Shown piece by piece: positions 9,468 through 18,533 of a DNA stretch of 64,000 bases. Location: NCBI RefSeq assembly GCF_002007645.1, contig NZ_CP019791.1, positions 806,001-870,000 of the forward strand, in the 5' to 3' direction. Positions within the stretch are counted from its first letter, which is position 1, and the number at the start of each line of letters is the position of its first letter. The DNA is from Anaerohalosphaera lusitana (GTDB lineage: Bacteria > Planctomycetota > Phycisphaerae > Sedimentisphaerales > Anaerohalosphaeraceae). The position numbers and the translations under genes were made by a program. Under the pieces are notes generated by a model. That model saw nothing but the letters and a program-made list of their open reading frames with translations, was not told the origin of the DNA and did not search any database.

Positions 9468-10544
9468 TCAGAGCCATTTCTTATATTTGAAAAATCCCAG
9501 CATCCCTACCGCCACCGCAAAAACCATCAACCAGAACCCCAGCGGATACATCCACCCGGTCGTCAGCTCAGGCATGTTATTGAAATTCATCCCGTAAACG
9601 CCAGCGATAAAACTCAGCGGAATAAATATCGTTGCAATGATCGTCAGCACCTTCATAACACTGTTCATGCGATTGCTCACGCTCGACAGATACATATCGA
9701 ACATGCCCGCCACCACATCGCGAAACGTCTCCAGCGTCTCGATGATCTGCATCGTATGGTCATACACGTCATTTACATAAATGCGCGTTTCCTTGCGTAT
9801 CACCGGGCTGTCGCTCTTCGACAAAGCATTAATAGCTTCCCGCAACGGCCATACAGCCCGCCGCAGAAATATCATCTCACGCTTGAGCCCATGAACCTCC
9901 GCCAGCACCTCCTCGTCCGGTTCTTCCATCAACTGTACCTGGTCCGCCTCGATCCGCTCACCGAGCTGCTCCAGAACTGCAAAATAATTGTCCACGATCG
10001 CGTCCAGCAGGCAGTACGCCAGGTAATCCGCCCCAGCCTTGCGAACCCGCCCGCGTCCGCTCCGCAGCCGTTCACGCACAGACTCGAACACATCGCCCGC
10101 CCGCTCCTGAAAACTAATCACATACCCGTCACCCACGATCATGCTCACCTGCTCCGAGCTTATCTGCCCCTCATTCGCCTGCAGCATCTTAACGGTAATG
10201 AACAGGCCCTCTTCCGCCTCCTCCAGCTTCGGCCTCTGACCCGTATTCAGAACATCTTCGAGTATCAGGTCATGTACCCCGAACGCCTCCCCGATGCGAT
10301 CAATTACGTCAACGTCATCCAGCCCGTCTACATTGAGCCAGCAGACCTTATCCTCCTTACGCAAGGCCCCAAAATCAGTATCTGCTTCTATACTCGATTC
10401 GTGTACATCATCTGCGTCATATTGAATCAGAGAAAGTTCGCATGTGCGTGCCTCTTCCTCGCCGACATGCACCAATGTACCGGGCGCTAGCCCAACCTTT
10501 TTCTTGTAGCCGACGATTCCGTTTAGTATCGATATTCGCTTCAC
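9468..10544 (-). CDS. corA: Magnesium/cobalt transporter CorA
   Basis: 358 residues: a long soluble N-terminal funnel domain, then two C-terminal membrane helices (about residues 297-317 and 329-350) with the signature GVYGMNF between them. The pentameric family moves Mg2+ or Co2+ through the membrane. The basic tail FKYKKW is typical. It follows the UPF0316 gene by 19 bases and precedes the RCK_C membrane protein by 24, suggesting a small ion-homeostasis operon. Confidence 0.95.
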   Translation of the reverse strand: MKRISILNGIVGYKKKVGLAPGTLVHVGEEEARTCELSLIQYDADDVHESSIEADTDFGALRKEDKVCWLNVDGLDDVDVIDRIGEAFGVHDLILEDVLNTGQRPKLEEAEEGLFITVKMLQANEGQISSEQVSMIVGDGYVISFQERAGDVFESVRERLRSGRGRVRKAGADYLAYCLLDAIVDNYFAVLEQLGERIEADQVQLMEEPDEEVLAEVHGLKREMIFLRRAVWPLREAINALSKSDSPVIRKETRIYVNDVYDHTMQIIETLETFRDVVAGMFDMYLSSVSNRMNSVMKVLTIIATIFIPLSFIAGVYGMNFNNMPELTTGWMYPLGFWLMVFAVAVGMLGFFKYKKWL

Positions 10545-10563
10545 GCATCCTCCGCCCGATTAA

Positions 10564-11142
10564 CTATTTACCTTTACGCAGCGGCCTCGCCAGTGCCCTG
10601 TGCGATTGCCTCTGCGGGAACACGCCCTGTCTTACGACCTTCACATCCTCGACCGAATAAAATGCTTTTGGATTGAACCTGTTTATAATGCCCACCACTT
10701 CTTCCAGGTTGCTCCGCTTTATCACCGCGAACACCAAATCAACCTCTCCATGCTGACCGTGCCCGATCACCTTGGTCACACCGTAACCCTTCAGACGCAG
10801 CTTGTTTATCAGCGCCGTCGGATCACTCCGCGTGATCACCCGCACGATCAGGTTGCCCACCGCCAGCTTCTCTTCCATCCATATACCGATCGCGCTGCCC
10901 GCTGCGAAACCGCCCGCATAGCCGATATACGCAAAAACGTTAGTCGCGTCCGTCATCACCTTGTTGATCACGACCAGCCAGACCAGTATCTCGAAAAAGC
11001 CCAGGATCGCCGATACCAGCTTGTGCCCGCGCGATACGGAAATAATACGTATAGTCCCGATCGATACATCGAATATCCTCGCCACAGCGATAAGCAGCGG
11101 CAGTATCAGATAGTTAAACAGTTGCGTGTCAGGAAGCTCCAT
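10564..11142 (-). CDS. UPF0316 / DUF2179 membrane protein
   Basis: 192 residues. Three hydrophobic segments (about 9-30, 42-62 and 67-87) are followed by a soluble alpha/beta domain with ITRSDPTALINKLRLKGYGVT and a final DVKVVRQG strand, the DUF5698-DUF2179 arrangement of UPF0316 proteins. The molecular role of the family is not established. It is the first gene of the group with corA and the RCK_C protein and is divergent from rmuC. Confidence 0.85.
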   Translation of the reverse strand: MELPDTQLFNYLILPLLIAVARIFDVSIGTIRIISVSRGHKLVSAILGFFEILVWLVVINKVMTDATNVFAYIGYAGGFAAGSAIGIWMEEKLAVGNLIVRVITRSDPTALINKLRLKGYGVTKVIGHGQHGEVDLVFAVIKRSNLEEVVGIINRFNPKAFYSVEDVKVVRQGVFPQRQSHRALARPLRKGK

Positions 11143-11342
11143 ACTAAAAAATCCTTATGATACATGTTAGCGTTAAATGTTAGAATAACGATCCAGACAA
11201 CTTAACATTGCTTACCGGCCAATGCAAGACAGTCAGGTCGATATATTTGCCGCATCTATCATGATAACCGCTCATCGCGAACTAGCCAACAATATACACA
11301 CTTCTTACACCGTATTTCTCTCGCTAACCTCCCAAATGTATT

Positions 11343-11371
11343 TTGACCTCGGCCCGACCTCAGTCTATAAT
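11343..11371 (+). promoter_or_regulatory. Predicted sigma70-type promoter for rmuC
   Basis: TTGACC, a 17-base spacer and TATAAT. Transcription would begin near 11378, about 25 bases before the ATG at 11403. This also argues against a TTG at 11343 being a start codon, since it is the -35 box. Confidence 0.7.
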
Positions 11372-11402
11372 GGCCGAAAATCCCCTGTTTAATGGAGCAA
11401 GA

Positions 11403-12431
11403 ATGGAAATCCTCATAACTATAGTCGTAATTCTAACCGTCCTCGTCCTGATCCTGCTCGCGGTGCTCATGCTCTCGAACAACGCCAGCCGCCGCGACCT
11501 CGCCGCCCAGTCCGCGTCAATCAATATGCTCACCCAGCAGCTCGATTCGCTCAAGGGCTCGCAGGACAACATCTCGCAGACCCTCGAAAAGAACCTCACC
11601 ACCGGCCAGCAGAACATCACCCGCACCCTCCAGGCCTCCCACGAAACTCTCTCCAAGCTCCACACCCAGATCGGCCACCTCCAGGGCTCCTCCAGCCAGA
11701 TACTCCAGCTCGGCACCGACGTCCGAAAGCTCCAGGACATTCTCAAAAGCCCCAAAATGCGCGGCCAGCTCGGCGAACGCTCCCTAGAAAACCTCCTCTC
11801 CGATATCCTCCCCGCCGGCAGCTTCAACCTCCAGCACCCCTTCAAGTCCGGCAAGATCGTCGACGCCCTCATAACCCTGCCCGACTACTCCGTCCCCGTC
11901 GACGCGAAGTTCCCCCTCCCCTCGTTCGAAGCCATGCTCGCAGCAGAGAACGACGACCTCAAAAAACGCCTTCGCCGCCAGTTCCAGTCCGACGTCGTCA
12001 AGCACATCGACAAGATCGCCGCCCAGTACATCAACCCCGACGAGGGCACGCTCGACTTCGCCCTGATGTACATCCCCGCCGAGAACGTCTACTACGAAAC
12101 GATCATCAAATACGAAACCGACCGCACCGACGTCCTCAACCACGCCCTCGAAAAGAAGGTCATCCCCGTCTCGCCCAACCTGCTCTACGTCTACCTCATG
12201 ACCATCGTCATGGGCCTGCACGGCCTCCAGATCGAAAAACAGGCCGCCCGCATCCGCACCAACCTCGGCAAACTCTCCGGCCTGTTCGACGACATCACAC
12301 AAACATACACCGTCCTCGGCAAACACCTCAAAAATGCATACTCCCAGTACGACGAAGGCCAAAAACGCATCGACCGCTTCTCAATGAACCTAGACCAGAT
12401 AACAAACGACCACGAAGAAACCCCCGAATAG
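11403..12431 (+). CDS. rmuC: DNA recombination protein RmuC
   Basis: 342 residues from the ATG at 11403, chosen because GGAGCAAGA stands just before it and the promoter at 11343-11371 lies upstream. An N-terminal membrane anchor (about residues 4-24) is followed by a coiled coil rich in Gln, Ser and Leu (about 40-115), then the RmuC nuclease-like domain with MRGQLGERSLENLL, PVDAKFPLPSFEAM and YETIIKYE. RmuC is thought to limit recombination at inverted repeats, probably as a nuclease. The DNA is strongly C-rich at third positions. Confidence 0.92.
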   Translation: MEILITIVVILTVLVLILLAVLMLSNNASRRDLAAQSASINMLTQQLDSLKGSQDNISQTLEKNLTTGQQNITRTLQASHETLSKLHTQIGHLQGSSSQILQLGTDVRKLQDILKSPKMRGQLGERSLENLLSDILPAGSFNLQHPFKSGKIVDALITLPDYSVPVDAKFPLPSFEAMLAAENDDLKKRLRRQFQSDVVKHIDKIAAQYINPDEGTLDFALMYIPAENVYYETIIKYETDRTDVLNHALEKKVIPVSPNLLYVYLMTIVMGLHGLQIEKQAARIRTNLGKLSGLFDDITQTYTVLGKHLKNAYSQYDEGQKRIDRFSMNLDQITNDHEETPE

Positions 12432-12451
12432 TAAACACAAAGAGGTACCAA

Positions 12452-14215
12452 ATGCAGTCCACGCATCCCAAGCAAAACGACAAAGCGATCCCAACCCCAA
12501 CAATCCTCAACCCCTCACCCACAGCCCGCTGCGATTGTCATCCCGGGCTTGACCCGGGATCCAGAGAATGTGATACCGTCGCAGTGCCCAACGCGCCCGG
12601 AAGGCTGCTCATAAACCGCATGCACCTGCCTCGGCCAGGAAAAGGGTGTCGCGCCCAACAAAGCCGCGCCCAAATCAAAACGCCGACGACTATCAACAGC
12701 TATCGCGAAAAACGCATCTCCCACCAGTATTGTCATTGCGAGCGGCAAAGCCGCGTGGCAATCTCAACGCCGACGATTTTCAACGGCCCGTTCACTCTCA
12801 CAATTTTAACCATCCTGCTGATAACCTCCTCCCTGACCACGCCCGCAACAGCCGAAGACAAACCACAACCAAAGCCGCAACCAAAAATAACCGTCGACTA
12901 CGTCCAGCGAATAAACGAACTCACCAAACCCGAAAACTACGACCCCGCCCAAAACGCAATGCCCCTCTACGAAAAGGCATTCGAACTGCTCACCGAAAAA
13001 CCTCCTGAGTTGCCGAAAATTTTCAAGCCGGGTAATTTTAAGTTCTCCGAAGAAGAGGTCGGCCAATTAAAACAATGGGTTGATGAGAACGATAATGTTT
13101 TTGACATCTTTCGTCAGGCAGCACGAAAGAAATATGCCTGGAAACAGTATTCTTCTTCTCCTGAGGGTTGCGATGTACTGTTTGAGCAAAGAACAGTATT
13201 TAATTCATCCAAGCTTTTAGAGCTCTCTTGGTCTAAGGCAGTAATACTTGCTCATGACGGAAATTTTGGTCGGGCTTTTGATGTCCTGGAAGATTCTTAT
13301 CGATCCGCACATCATGTTGAACAAGGTGGTCTTTTAGTCGACTCCTTTTTTAAAAATGCTATTGTGGCCATTACATCGAAAACTGCTTTGAATATCCTGG
13401 AGCACTTTCGGGGCTCAATTCGGCAGATTAAGCGGTTTCGTAAATCTCTAAACAGTGTAATTAGTCCTGATGATATTTATATTTCTTATTCAGAAGTTGA
13501 GAAGCAGTACATCCTAGACTCCTTCCAGAGAATCTTTTCAGATGATGGCAACGGTAATGGCATATTACTCCCCAGCCTATGGCTTGAGCGACGCTCATCT
13601 GTGTTATTGCCGGAACTTACCGCTGAAGAAGCCGCAGAAATAGCAGCAAAACATCCGGACAGAAAGACTACCTGTCTCATGCTTGACGAGATGATCGAGA
13701 AGATGAACTCACTCCTGGCCACACCCCCATGGAAATTAAAACAGGAAGGCACAACCTATCATCAGGTCAGTGATGACATATTACCGGACTCATATATATT
13801 GCGTGAAGAGCCTGTCTTAATGGGGCTTACGTGGGAGGCTACTTTCCGCGCAAAAGCATCCCTTGAAGCCCTCGACTGCGTCCTCGCTATCATGCAGTAC
13901 GAGGCAATTAAACACCGCTACCCAGCCAGGCTTGACGATATCAGCTACTACCTCGACGAACTCCCCATCGACCCCTACAGCGGCAAACCCCTCGTCTACA
14001 AACGCACCCCCGACGGCTTCACCCTATACAGCGTCGGCGCAGACTTCGAAGACGACAACGGCAAGCATAGCGTAGACTGGGGCAGAAAAGACGGCGACTA
14101 CGTCTTCTGGCCCGTCGAGAAACCAAAAAAGAAGAACCCCGCTCCAAAGTTTGTACCCGGCAGTCTTCCTCCTGGTATGAAAACGTTTACAGGTACGCCG
14201 CCGACCAGCCCTTGA
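12452..14215 (+). CDS. Secreted hypothetical protein whose 5' end is interrupted by dispersed repeats
   Basis: The open frame is 587 residues from an ATG with AGAGG six bases upstream, but a clear signal peptide (FTLTILTILLITSSLTTPATA) only appears at about residues 111-131. Between lie about 300 bases made of two dispersed repeats (12537-12567 and 12731-12766) read in frame. A GTG at 12755 inside the second repeat would give a normal secreted protein of about 486 residues. The C-terminus (ELPIDPYSGKPLVYKRTPDG and a following GADFEDDNG) is a tail I recognise from planctomycete hypothetical proteins. The middle, about 13005-13860, has more T-ending codons than both ends. Function unknown. Confidence 0.65.
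   Translation: MQSTHPKQNDKAIPTPTILNPSPTARCDCHPGLDPGSRECDTVAVPNAPGRLLINRMHLPRPGKGCRAQQSRAQIKTPTTINSYREKRISHQYCHCERQSRVAISTPTIFNGPFTLTILTILLITSSLTTPATAEDKPQPKPQPKITVDYVQRINELTKPENYDPAQNAMPLYEKAFELLTEKPPELPKIFKPGNFKFSEEEVGQLKQWVDENDNVFDIFRQAARKKYAWKQYSSSPEGCDVLFEQRTVFNSSKLLELSWSKAVILAHDGNFGRAFDVLEDSYRSAHHVEQGGLLVDSFFKNAIVAITSKTALNILEHFRGSIRQIKRFRKSLNSVISPDDIYISYSEVEKQYILDSFQRIFSDDGNGNGILLPSLWLERRSSVLLPELTAEEAAEIAAKHPDRKTTCLMLDEMIEKMNSLLATPPWKLKQEGTTYHQVSDDILPDSYILREEPVLMGLTWEATFRAKASLEALDCVLAIMQYEAIKHRYPARLDDISYYLDELPIDPYSGKPLVYKRTPDGFTLYSVGADFEDDNGKHSVDWGRKDGDYVFWPVEKPKKKNPAPKFVPGSLPPGMKTFTGTPPTSP
12537..12567 (+). repeat. Dispersed palindromic repeat (CHPGLDPGSR-type)
   Basis: TCCCGGG and CCCGGGA form a perfect 7-bp stem round CTTGA. 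Read in frame the element gives CHPGLDPGSRE, a string seen in mistranslated intergenic repeats of many bacteria (from memory, not searched). Confidence 0.75.
12731..12766 (+). repeat. 36-base dispersed repeat, copy 1
   Basis: Starts TGTCATTGCGAG and ends GGCAATCTCA, the same length and ends as the copies at 20241 and 62318. Reads CHCERQSRVAIS in the frame of the hypothetical gene. Confidence 0.85.
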
Positions 14216-14540
14216 TCATCAGGACCTCGGCATCGGTCGATCGCAAAATTTACCATATGTAATTCCAACTTCCGGCTTATATGAGTTGAGATATTAAACT
14301 CCCACAGGTCAAATGCCTTCGCATGCGCGAATCGGTTCGATTTGGCACCCGCACAAAGCATTTTCCCACGCGAAAACGGCCAAAACCCGCCGAAGATCCC
14401 AAATTTGCTCAGGCCGAAACCCCCGCCGCCGCTGCTCCATGAATACTTAGCAGATCAGCCAGCAATAACCAGAAAGACTCAAAAACAGAGCTAGGTAAAG
14501 TCAAATACAAAAAAATGAAAGCAAAAACTAAGAAAATGTA
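14216..14540. other. Intergenic stretch without recognised features
   Basis: 325 bases between the hypothetical gene and the prepilin promoter. No ORF with a credible start, no tRNA-like fold and no strong hairpin was seen. The second half becomes A-rich towards the promoter. Confidence 0.5.
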
Positions 14541-14569
14541 TTGTCATTTCGTGGGCCTTCATGTAAAAT
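14541..14569 (+). promoter_or_regulatory. Predicted promoter for the first prepilin-like gene
   Basis: TTGTCA, a 17-base spacer and TAAAAT. It would give a leader of about 95 bases before the ATG at 14673. Confidence 0.6.
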
Positions 14570-14672
14570 AGCGTTTAATTGGTTTATTATTTGTCCCAGG
14601 CGCACATACATAATAGTAGAAGCATTCATGCGCATGGAAAAAATTGAGAAAAGAAAAAAGGAGCGTAGTAAG

Positions 14673-15530
14673 ATGAATAAGAAAGCATTCACGCTTATCG
14701 AACTGCTCGTCGTCATCTCGATCATCGCTTTACTGCTGGCGATCATGATGCCCGCCCTCGGAGTCGTCAAACAAAAGGCCCAGGGCGTCGTCTGCACCTC
14801 CAGACTCAAAAACCTCTTGATTGCCTACAGAACCTACACCGCTGAAAACGACGGCAAACTGCCTTCGGCCTACACCATGCATCCGGACCTTGCCAATACT
14901 CAAGATCAGGCAGATTATTACCGCACTTCCTGGGCCTGGAGCCCAACAAGAGATGACGGCAGTGCAATCGACTGGAGTCAGGCACAAAGCGGAACAGTTG
15001 AAGAAAAGATCAACGGAATAGAAAATGGTTCCCTCTGGCCCTATATAAAGGACGCAGAGGCCTATCATTGTGCTGCCGACAAGCGATACACAAAGCCGGC
15101 AGAAGAGCCCGGCTGGGAGGGTATGGGCGGATATCGAAGCTATTCGATACCTGCAGGCCTCAACGGACCCTGGCAAATGTACACGGAAGATCGTGTCTAT
15201 ACTAAGCTTTCACAGATAAGACGCCCGTCCAATGTTTACGCCTTCATCGAAGAAACTGAAGGACGCGGCTTCAACATCAATTCATGGGCTCTTGCTGTGC
15301 CGGAGGTTGACCCTGGTGTTACAACGGAATGGACCGATCCCATTGCCATCATGCACAATGAGGCCAGTACACTCGGCTTTGCAGATGGTCATGCCGTAAT
15401 CCACAAATGGCGCGGAAAAACCACTCTCGAGATGGGTTACAATCAGACAGTCAGACAGTTCGTCGACCCCGACGATGAGGCAAGCATGGCAGATCTCATA
15501 TACATGCGCGAGCACTTCCCATATAAGTAA
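14673..15530 (+). CDS. Prepilin-type N-terminal cleavage/methylation domain protein 1
   Basis: 285 residues. The start at 14673 has AAGGAG nine bases upstream and gives a short basic leader and KKAFTLIELLVVISIIALL, the class III signal cut by prepilin peptidase before Phe. The rest is a globular head with DPIAIMHNEASTLGFADGHA and a C-terminal YMREHFPYK. Such FTLIE proteins are numerous in planctomycetes and are thought to be pseudopilins or surface-exposed pilin-like proteins. It is a close paralogue of the gene at 15892. An association with glycan uptake is suggested only by the GH29 and sulfatase genes downstream. Confidence 0.88.
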   Translation: MNKKAFTLIELLVVISIIALLLAIMMPALGVVKQKAQGVVCTSRLKNLLIAYRTYTAENDGKLPSAYTMHPDLANTQDQADYYRTSWAWSPTRDDGSAIDWSQAQSGTVEEKINGIENGSLWPYIKDAEAYHCAADKRYTKPAEEPGWEGMGGYRSYSIPAGLNGPWQMYTEDRVYTKLSQIRRPSNVYAFIEETEGRGFNINSWALAVPEVDPGVTTEWTDPIAIMHNEASTLGFADGHAVIHKWRGKTTLEMGYNQTVRQFVDPDDEASMADLIYMREHFPYK

Positions 15531-15891
15531 GCGGCCGCCCATGACAACAAATCAGGTCAGCGAAACACAATCGATATGTTTCTGATCACGCGAAAATAAC
15601 TCGCAACGAGCCAACCAGCTTTCATGGTTAACGTTCCAGCACCGCTGCCATGCAGTCATGCGCGATAATTAAAACGTGCAAGTCGATATATAGAATTTCA
15701 GCCATTCACACCTCTATATATGTACGATTCAGTATGATTTGCCGGTCTCAAGCTGTCTTTTCCTCCCTCCCGAACTGCTTACAACCATTGAATCCTCTTC
15801 CATCGCCCAGCCCGAAACTATAAAATGTTTGTATACGGTTAAAGTTTCGCGCTGCGCAGGATGCAGCAATATCCTCAAAAAGGAGAGTGTT
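15531..15891. other. Intergenic stretch between the two prepilin-like genes
   Basis: 361 bases. No coding frame with a signal or ribosome site of its own was seen apart from the 5' extension of the downstream frame. Several AT-rich boxes (TATATA near 15715, TATAAA near 15821) could hold a promoter for the second gene, but none has a convincing -35 partner. Confidence 0.45.
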
Positions 15892-16689
15892 ATGAAGAAA
15901 TCCGCTTTCACCCTCATTGAACTGCTCGTAGTAATCGCCATCATCGCATTGCTCCTCGCCATAATGATGCCAGCCCTCGGCATAGTAAAGCAAAAGGCCC
16001 AGGGCGTCGTCTGCCTGGCAAGACTTAAGAACCTTTCCATTGGTTACCAAACCTATGCGGTTGAAAACGGTGGCAAATTGCCCAACGCCAACACACCCCG
16101 ACCAAACGATCCTTACTATAATACCGCCTGGGTTGTGGCTCCGCAGACGGAGGACGAGGTGGACAAGAGCGGTGGATCAACAGTTGAAGAAAAGATAAAC
16201 GGAATCGAACGAGGAGTTCTATGGGACTTTATCAAGGATGCGGACGCATACCACTGTGTAGGTGACCAGCGATATAAAAAGCCCTCCGAGCACGGAAGTT
16301 ACGGCGGTATGGGAGGCTTTCGCAGCTACTCGATACCCGGCGGCCTCAACGGAGGTGACGCTAATTGGGTGTACAAACGCCTTTCCCAGATAAAGAAGCC
16401 CTCAAGTATTTACGCCTTTGTAGAAGAAGCAGAGCCCCGTGGATATAACTTGAATTGGTGGGCACTTCCCAGGACCGGTGACAAATGGACGGACCCTATT
16501 GCGATATGGCACAACGAAAAGAGCGCGCTTGGCTTTGTTGACGGCCATGCCGAAATGCACAACTGGAAAGATAAAACCACCCTCGAAATGGGTTGGAACC
16601 AGACCATACATAAATATGTCGATCCCGAAAAAGACGGCGAAATAGAGGACCTGCGATACATGCAGGAACATTACCCGTACAAGGGCTGA
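15892..16689 (+). CDS. Prepilin-type N-terminal cleavage/methylation domain protein 2
   Basis: 265 residues from the ATG at 15892, which has AAGGAG six bases upstream. The leader MKKSAFTLIELLVVIAIIAL is a type IV prepilin/pseudopilin signal. The head is like that of the protein at 14673 (TVEEKINGIE, FRSYSIPGGLNG, DPIAIWHNEKSALGFVDGHA, YMQEHYPYK), so the two arose by duplication. It precedes the GH29 gene by 44 bases and probably shares its message. The role, whether a minor pilin of a secretion apparatus or a surface protein, is inference. Confidence 0.88.
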   Translation: MKKSAFTLIELLVVIAIIALLLAIMMPALGIVKQKAQGVVCLARLKNLSIGYQTYAVENGGKLPNANTPRPNDPYYNTAWVVAPQTEDEVDKSGGSTVEEKINGIERGVLWDFIKDADAYHCVGDQRYKKPSEHGSYGGMGGFRSYSIPGGLNGGDANWVYKRLSQIKKPSSIYAFVEEAEPRGYNLNWWALPRTGDKWTDPIAIWHNEKSALGFVDGHAEMHNWKDKTTLEMGWNQTIHKYVDPEKDGEIEDLRYMQEHYPYKG

Positions 16690-16733
16690 TTGAGATACTG
16701 ATCTAAATGCAATTCTTACAATGGAGTGTGAAA

Positions 16734-18518
16734 ATGAACGATCGCCTGCCGAATTATAGATCCCTCTTGATAGTTGTTTCTTCACTCATGCTGTTCTCGA
16801 TGCTCGCCCCAGCAGCCCCAGCCGCAGAAAACGACACCGCAGACAAATACCTCAACGAAACCCCCGCCGAAAAAGCCGCCCGCCTCGACTGGTGGACCGA
16901 CGCCCGCTTCGGTATGTTCATCCACTGGGGCCCCGTTTCGCTCAAGGGCACAGAGATCGGCTGGTCACGCGGCACACAGATCCCCCGTGAAGAATACGAC
17001 AACCTCTACAAATCCTTCAACCCCGAAAAATTCTCCGCCCAAGACTGGGTCTCCACCGCCAAAGCCGCCGGCATGAAATACATCGTCCTCACCACCAAGC
17101 ACCACGACGGCTTCTGCCTCTGGGACAGCCACGCCACCGACTACGACATCATGAACACACCGTTCGGCCGGGACGTCGTCGCCGAACTCGCCGCCGAATG
17201 CAAAAAGCAGGGCATCCGCTTCTGCGCGTACTACTCCATCGCCGACTGGTACCAGCCAGATTACAACACCTGGAACACCCACGGCGGCCCCGGTTACGAA
17301 CTCCCCGCAGGCCAAAAACCCAGCATGGACCGCTACTTCGAATACATGAAGACCCAGCTCGCCGAGCTCGTAAACAACTACGGCCCCATAGGCCTGTTCT
17401 GGTTCGACGGCGAATGGGAAAAGCCCTGGACCACCGAATACGGCACCGCACTCTACAAACACTGCCGTTCCCTCCAGCCTGACATCATCATCAACAACCG
17501 CGTCTCAAAGGGTCGCCACGGCATGGCGGGCACCACCAAGCAGACCGTACACAACCCCGGCGACTACGATACACCCGAACAGCAGATCGGCGGCTTCAAT
17601 ACCGAACGCCCCTGGGAAACCTGCATGACCATCTGTCGTCAATGGGCATGGAAACCCGACGACAACATGAAATCTCTCAAGCAGTGCCTCCAGACGCTCA
17701 TCTACGTAGTCGGCGGCGACGGCAACTTCCTCTTCAACGTAGGCCCAATGCCCGACGGCCGCATCGAACCCCGACAGGTCGACCGCCTCCGCGAAATGGG
17801 CGACTGGCTCGACAAGTACGGCGAGGGCATCTACCAAGCCCACGGCGGCCCGTTCAAGCCCGGCAAGTGGGGCGCCTCCACACACAAAGACAACAGCATA
17901 TACCTCTACGTCATGAACTGGCCCACCAGCAGCGAACTCGCTCTCCCACCGATCCCCGCAAAAATAGAAAACGCAACCCTGCTCACCCCAGGCTCAGACC
18001 TAGCCTGGTCACAGTCCGCCGACCGGATCACACTCTCGCTCCCAGATTCTCAGCAGGACCCCGTCGCAACCATCGTCGAACTGACCTTGAATACAAACAC
18101 CGCGAACCTCAAACCTGTAGACGTTCCATCCCTTTCCGTCGCACACGATAAACCCGCAGAAGCTTCCAATGTTTACAAAAATCAGACAGCCCAATACGGC
18201 CCAGCCAAAGCATTCGACGATGACGACGCCACCCGCTGGGCGACCGACGCAGGCACATCATCCGCATGGCTCGCAGTCGATCTGCAAGAACCGACGAAGA
18301 TCAGCAAGGCCCTTATAAAGGAAGCCTACCCCGGCCGAGTCAAAAAATTCCAACTGCAATACAAGCAGGGCGGCACCTGGCAAACCTTCCACCAGGGCAC
18401 AACCCTTCCCGCTGAAACCGAGATCACCTTCGAACCCGTAAACGCCCAGCACATACGCCTCAACATACTCAACGCAGCCGAGGGCCCGACCATCTACGAA
18501 TTCCAACTGATGAAATAA
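16734..18518 (+). CDS. GH29 alpha-L-fucosidase with C-terminal discoidin-like domain
   Basis: 594 residues from the ATG at 16734, preceded by GGAG at seven bases; a signal peptide covers about residues 1-31. The catalytic barrel shows DARFGMFIHWGPVS, KYIVLTTKHHDGFCLWDS and GLFWFDGEWEKPW; Asp225 in WFDG is the expected nucleophile of this retaining family. About residues 455-594 resemble an F5/8 type C (CBM32-like) domain, with an AFDDDDATRWAT turn and a terminal YEFQLMK strand. It should release alpha-L-fucose outside the cytoplasm. It lies between a prepilin-like gene and a sulfatase gene 15 bases downstream. Confidence 0.94.
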   Translation: MNDRLPNYRSLLIVVSSLMLFSMLAPAAPAAENDTADKYLNETPAEKAARLDWWTDARFGMFIHWGPVSLKGTEIGWSRGTQIPREEYDNLYKSFNPEKFSAQDWVSTAKAAGMKYIVLTTKHHDGFCLWDSHATDYDIMNTPFGRDVVAELAAECKKQGIRFCAYYSIADWYQPDYNTWNTHGGPGYELPAGQKPSMDRYFEYMKTQLAELVNNYGPIGLFWFDGEWEKPWTTEYGTALYKHCRSLQPDIIINNRVSKGRHGMAGTTKQTVHNPGDYDTPEQQIGGFNTERPWETCMTICRQWAWKPDDNMKSLKQCLQTLIYVVGGDGNFLFNVGPMPDGRIEPRQVDRLREMGDWLDKYGEGIYQAHGGPFKPGKWGASTHKDNSIYLYVMNWPTSSELALPPIPAKIENATLLTPGSDLAWSQSADRITLSLPDSQQDPVATIVELTLNTNTANLKPVDVPSLSVAHDKPAEASNVYKNQTAQYGPAKAFDDDDATRWATDAGTSSAWLAVDLQEPTKISKALIKEAYPGRVKKFQLQYKQGGTWQTFHQGTTLPAETEITFEPVNAQHIRLNILNAAEGPTIYEFQLMK

Positions 18519-18533
18519 CAGGATTTTATCTCA

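Noticed and set aside
14098-14361. Minus-strand frame after the hypothetical gene
   Set aside because: Overlaps the 3' end of the supported gene and has no family pattern or ribosome site.
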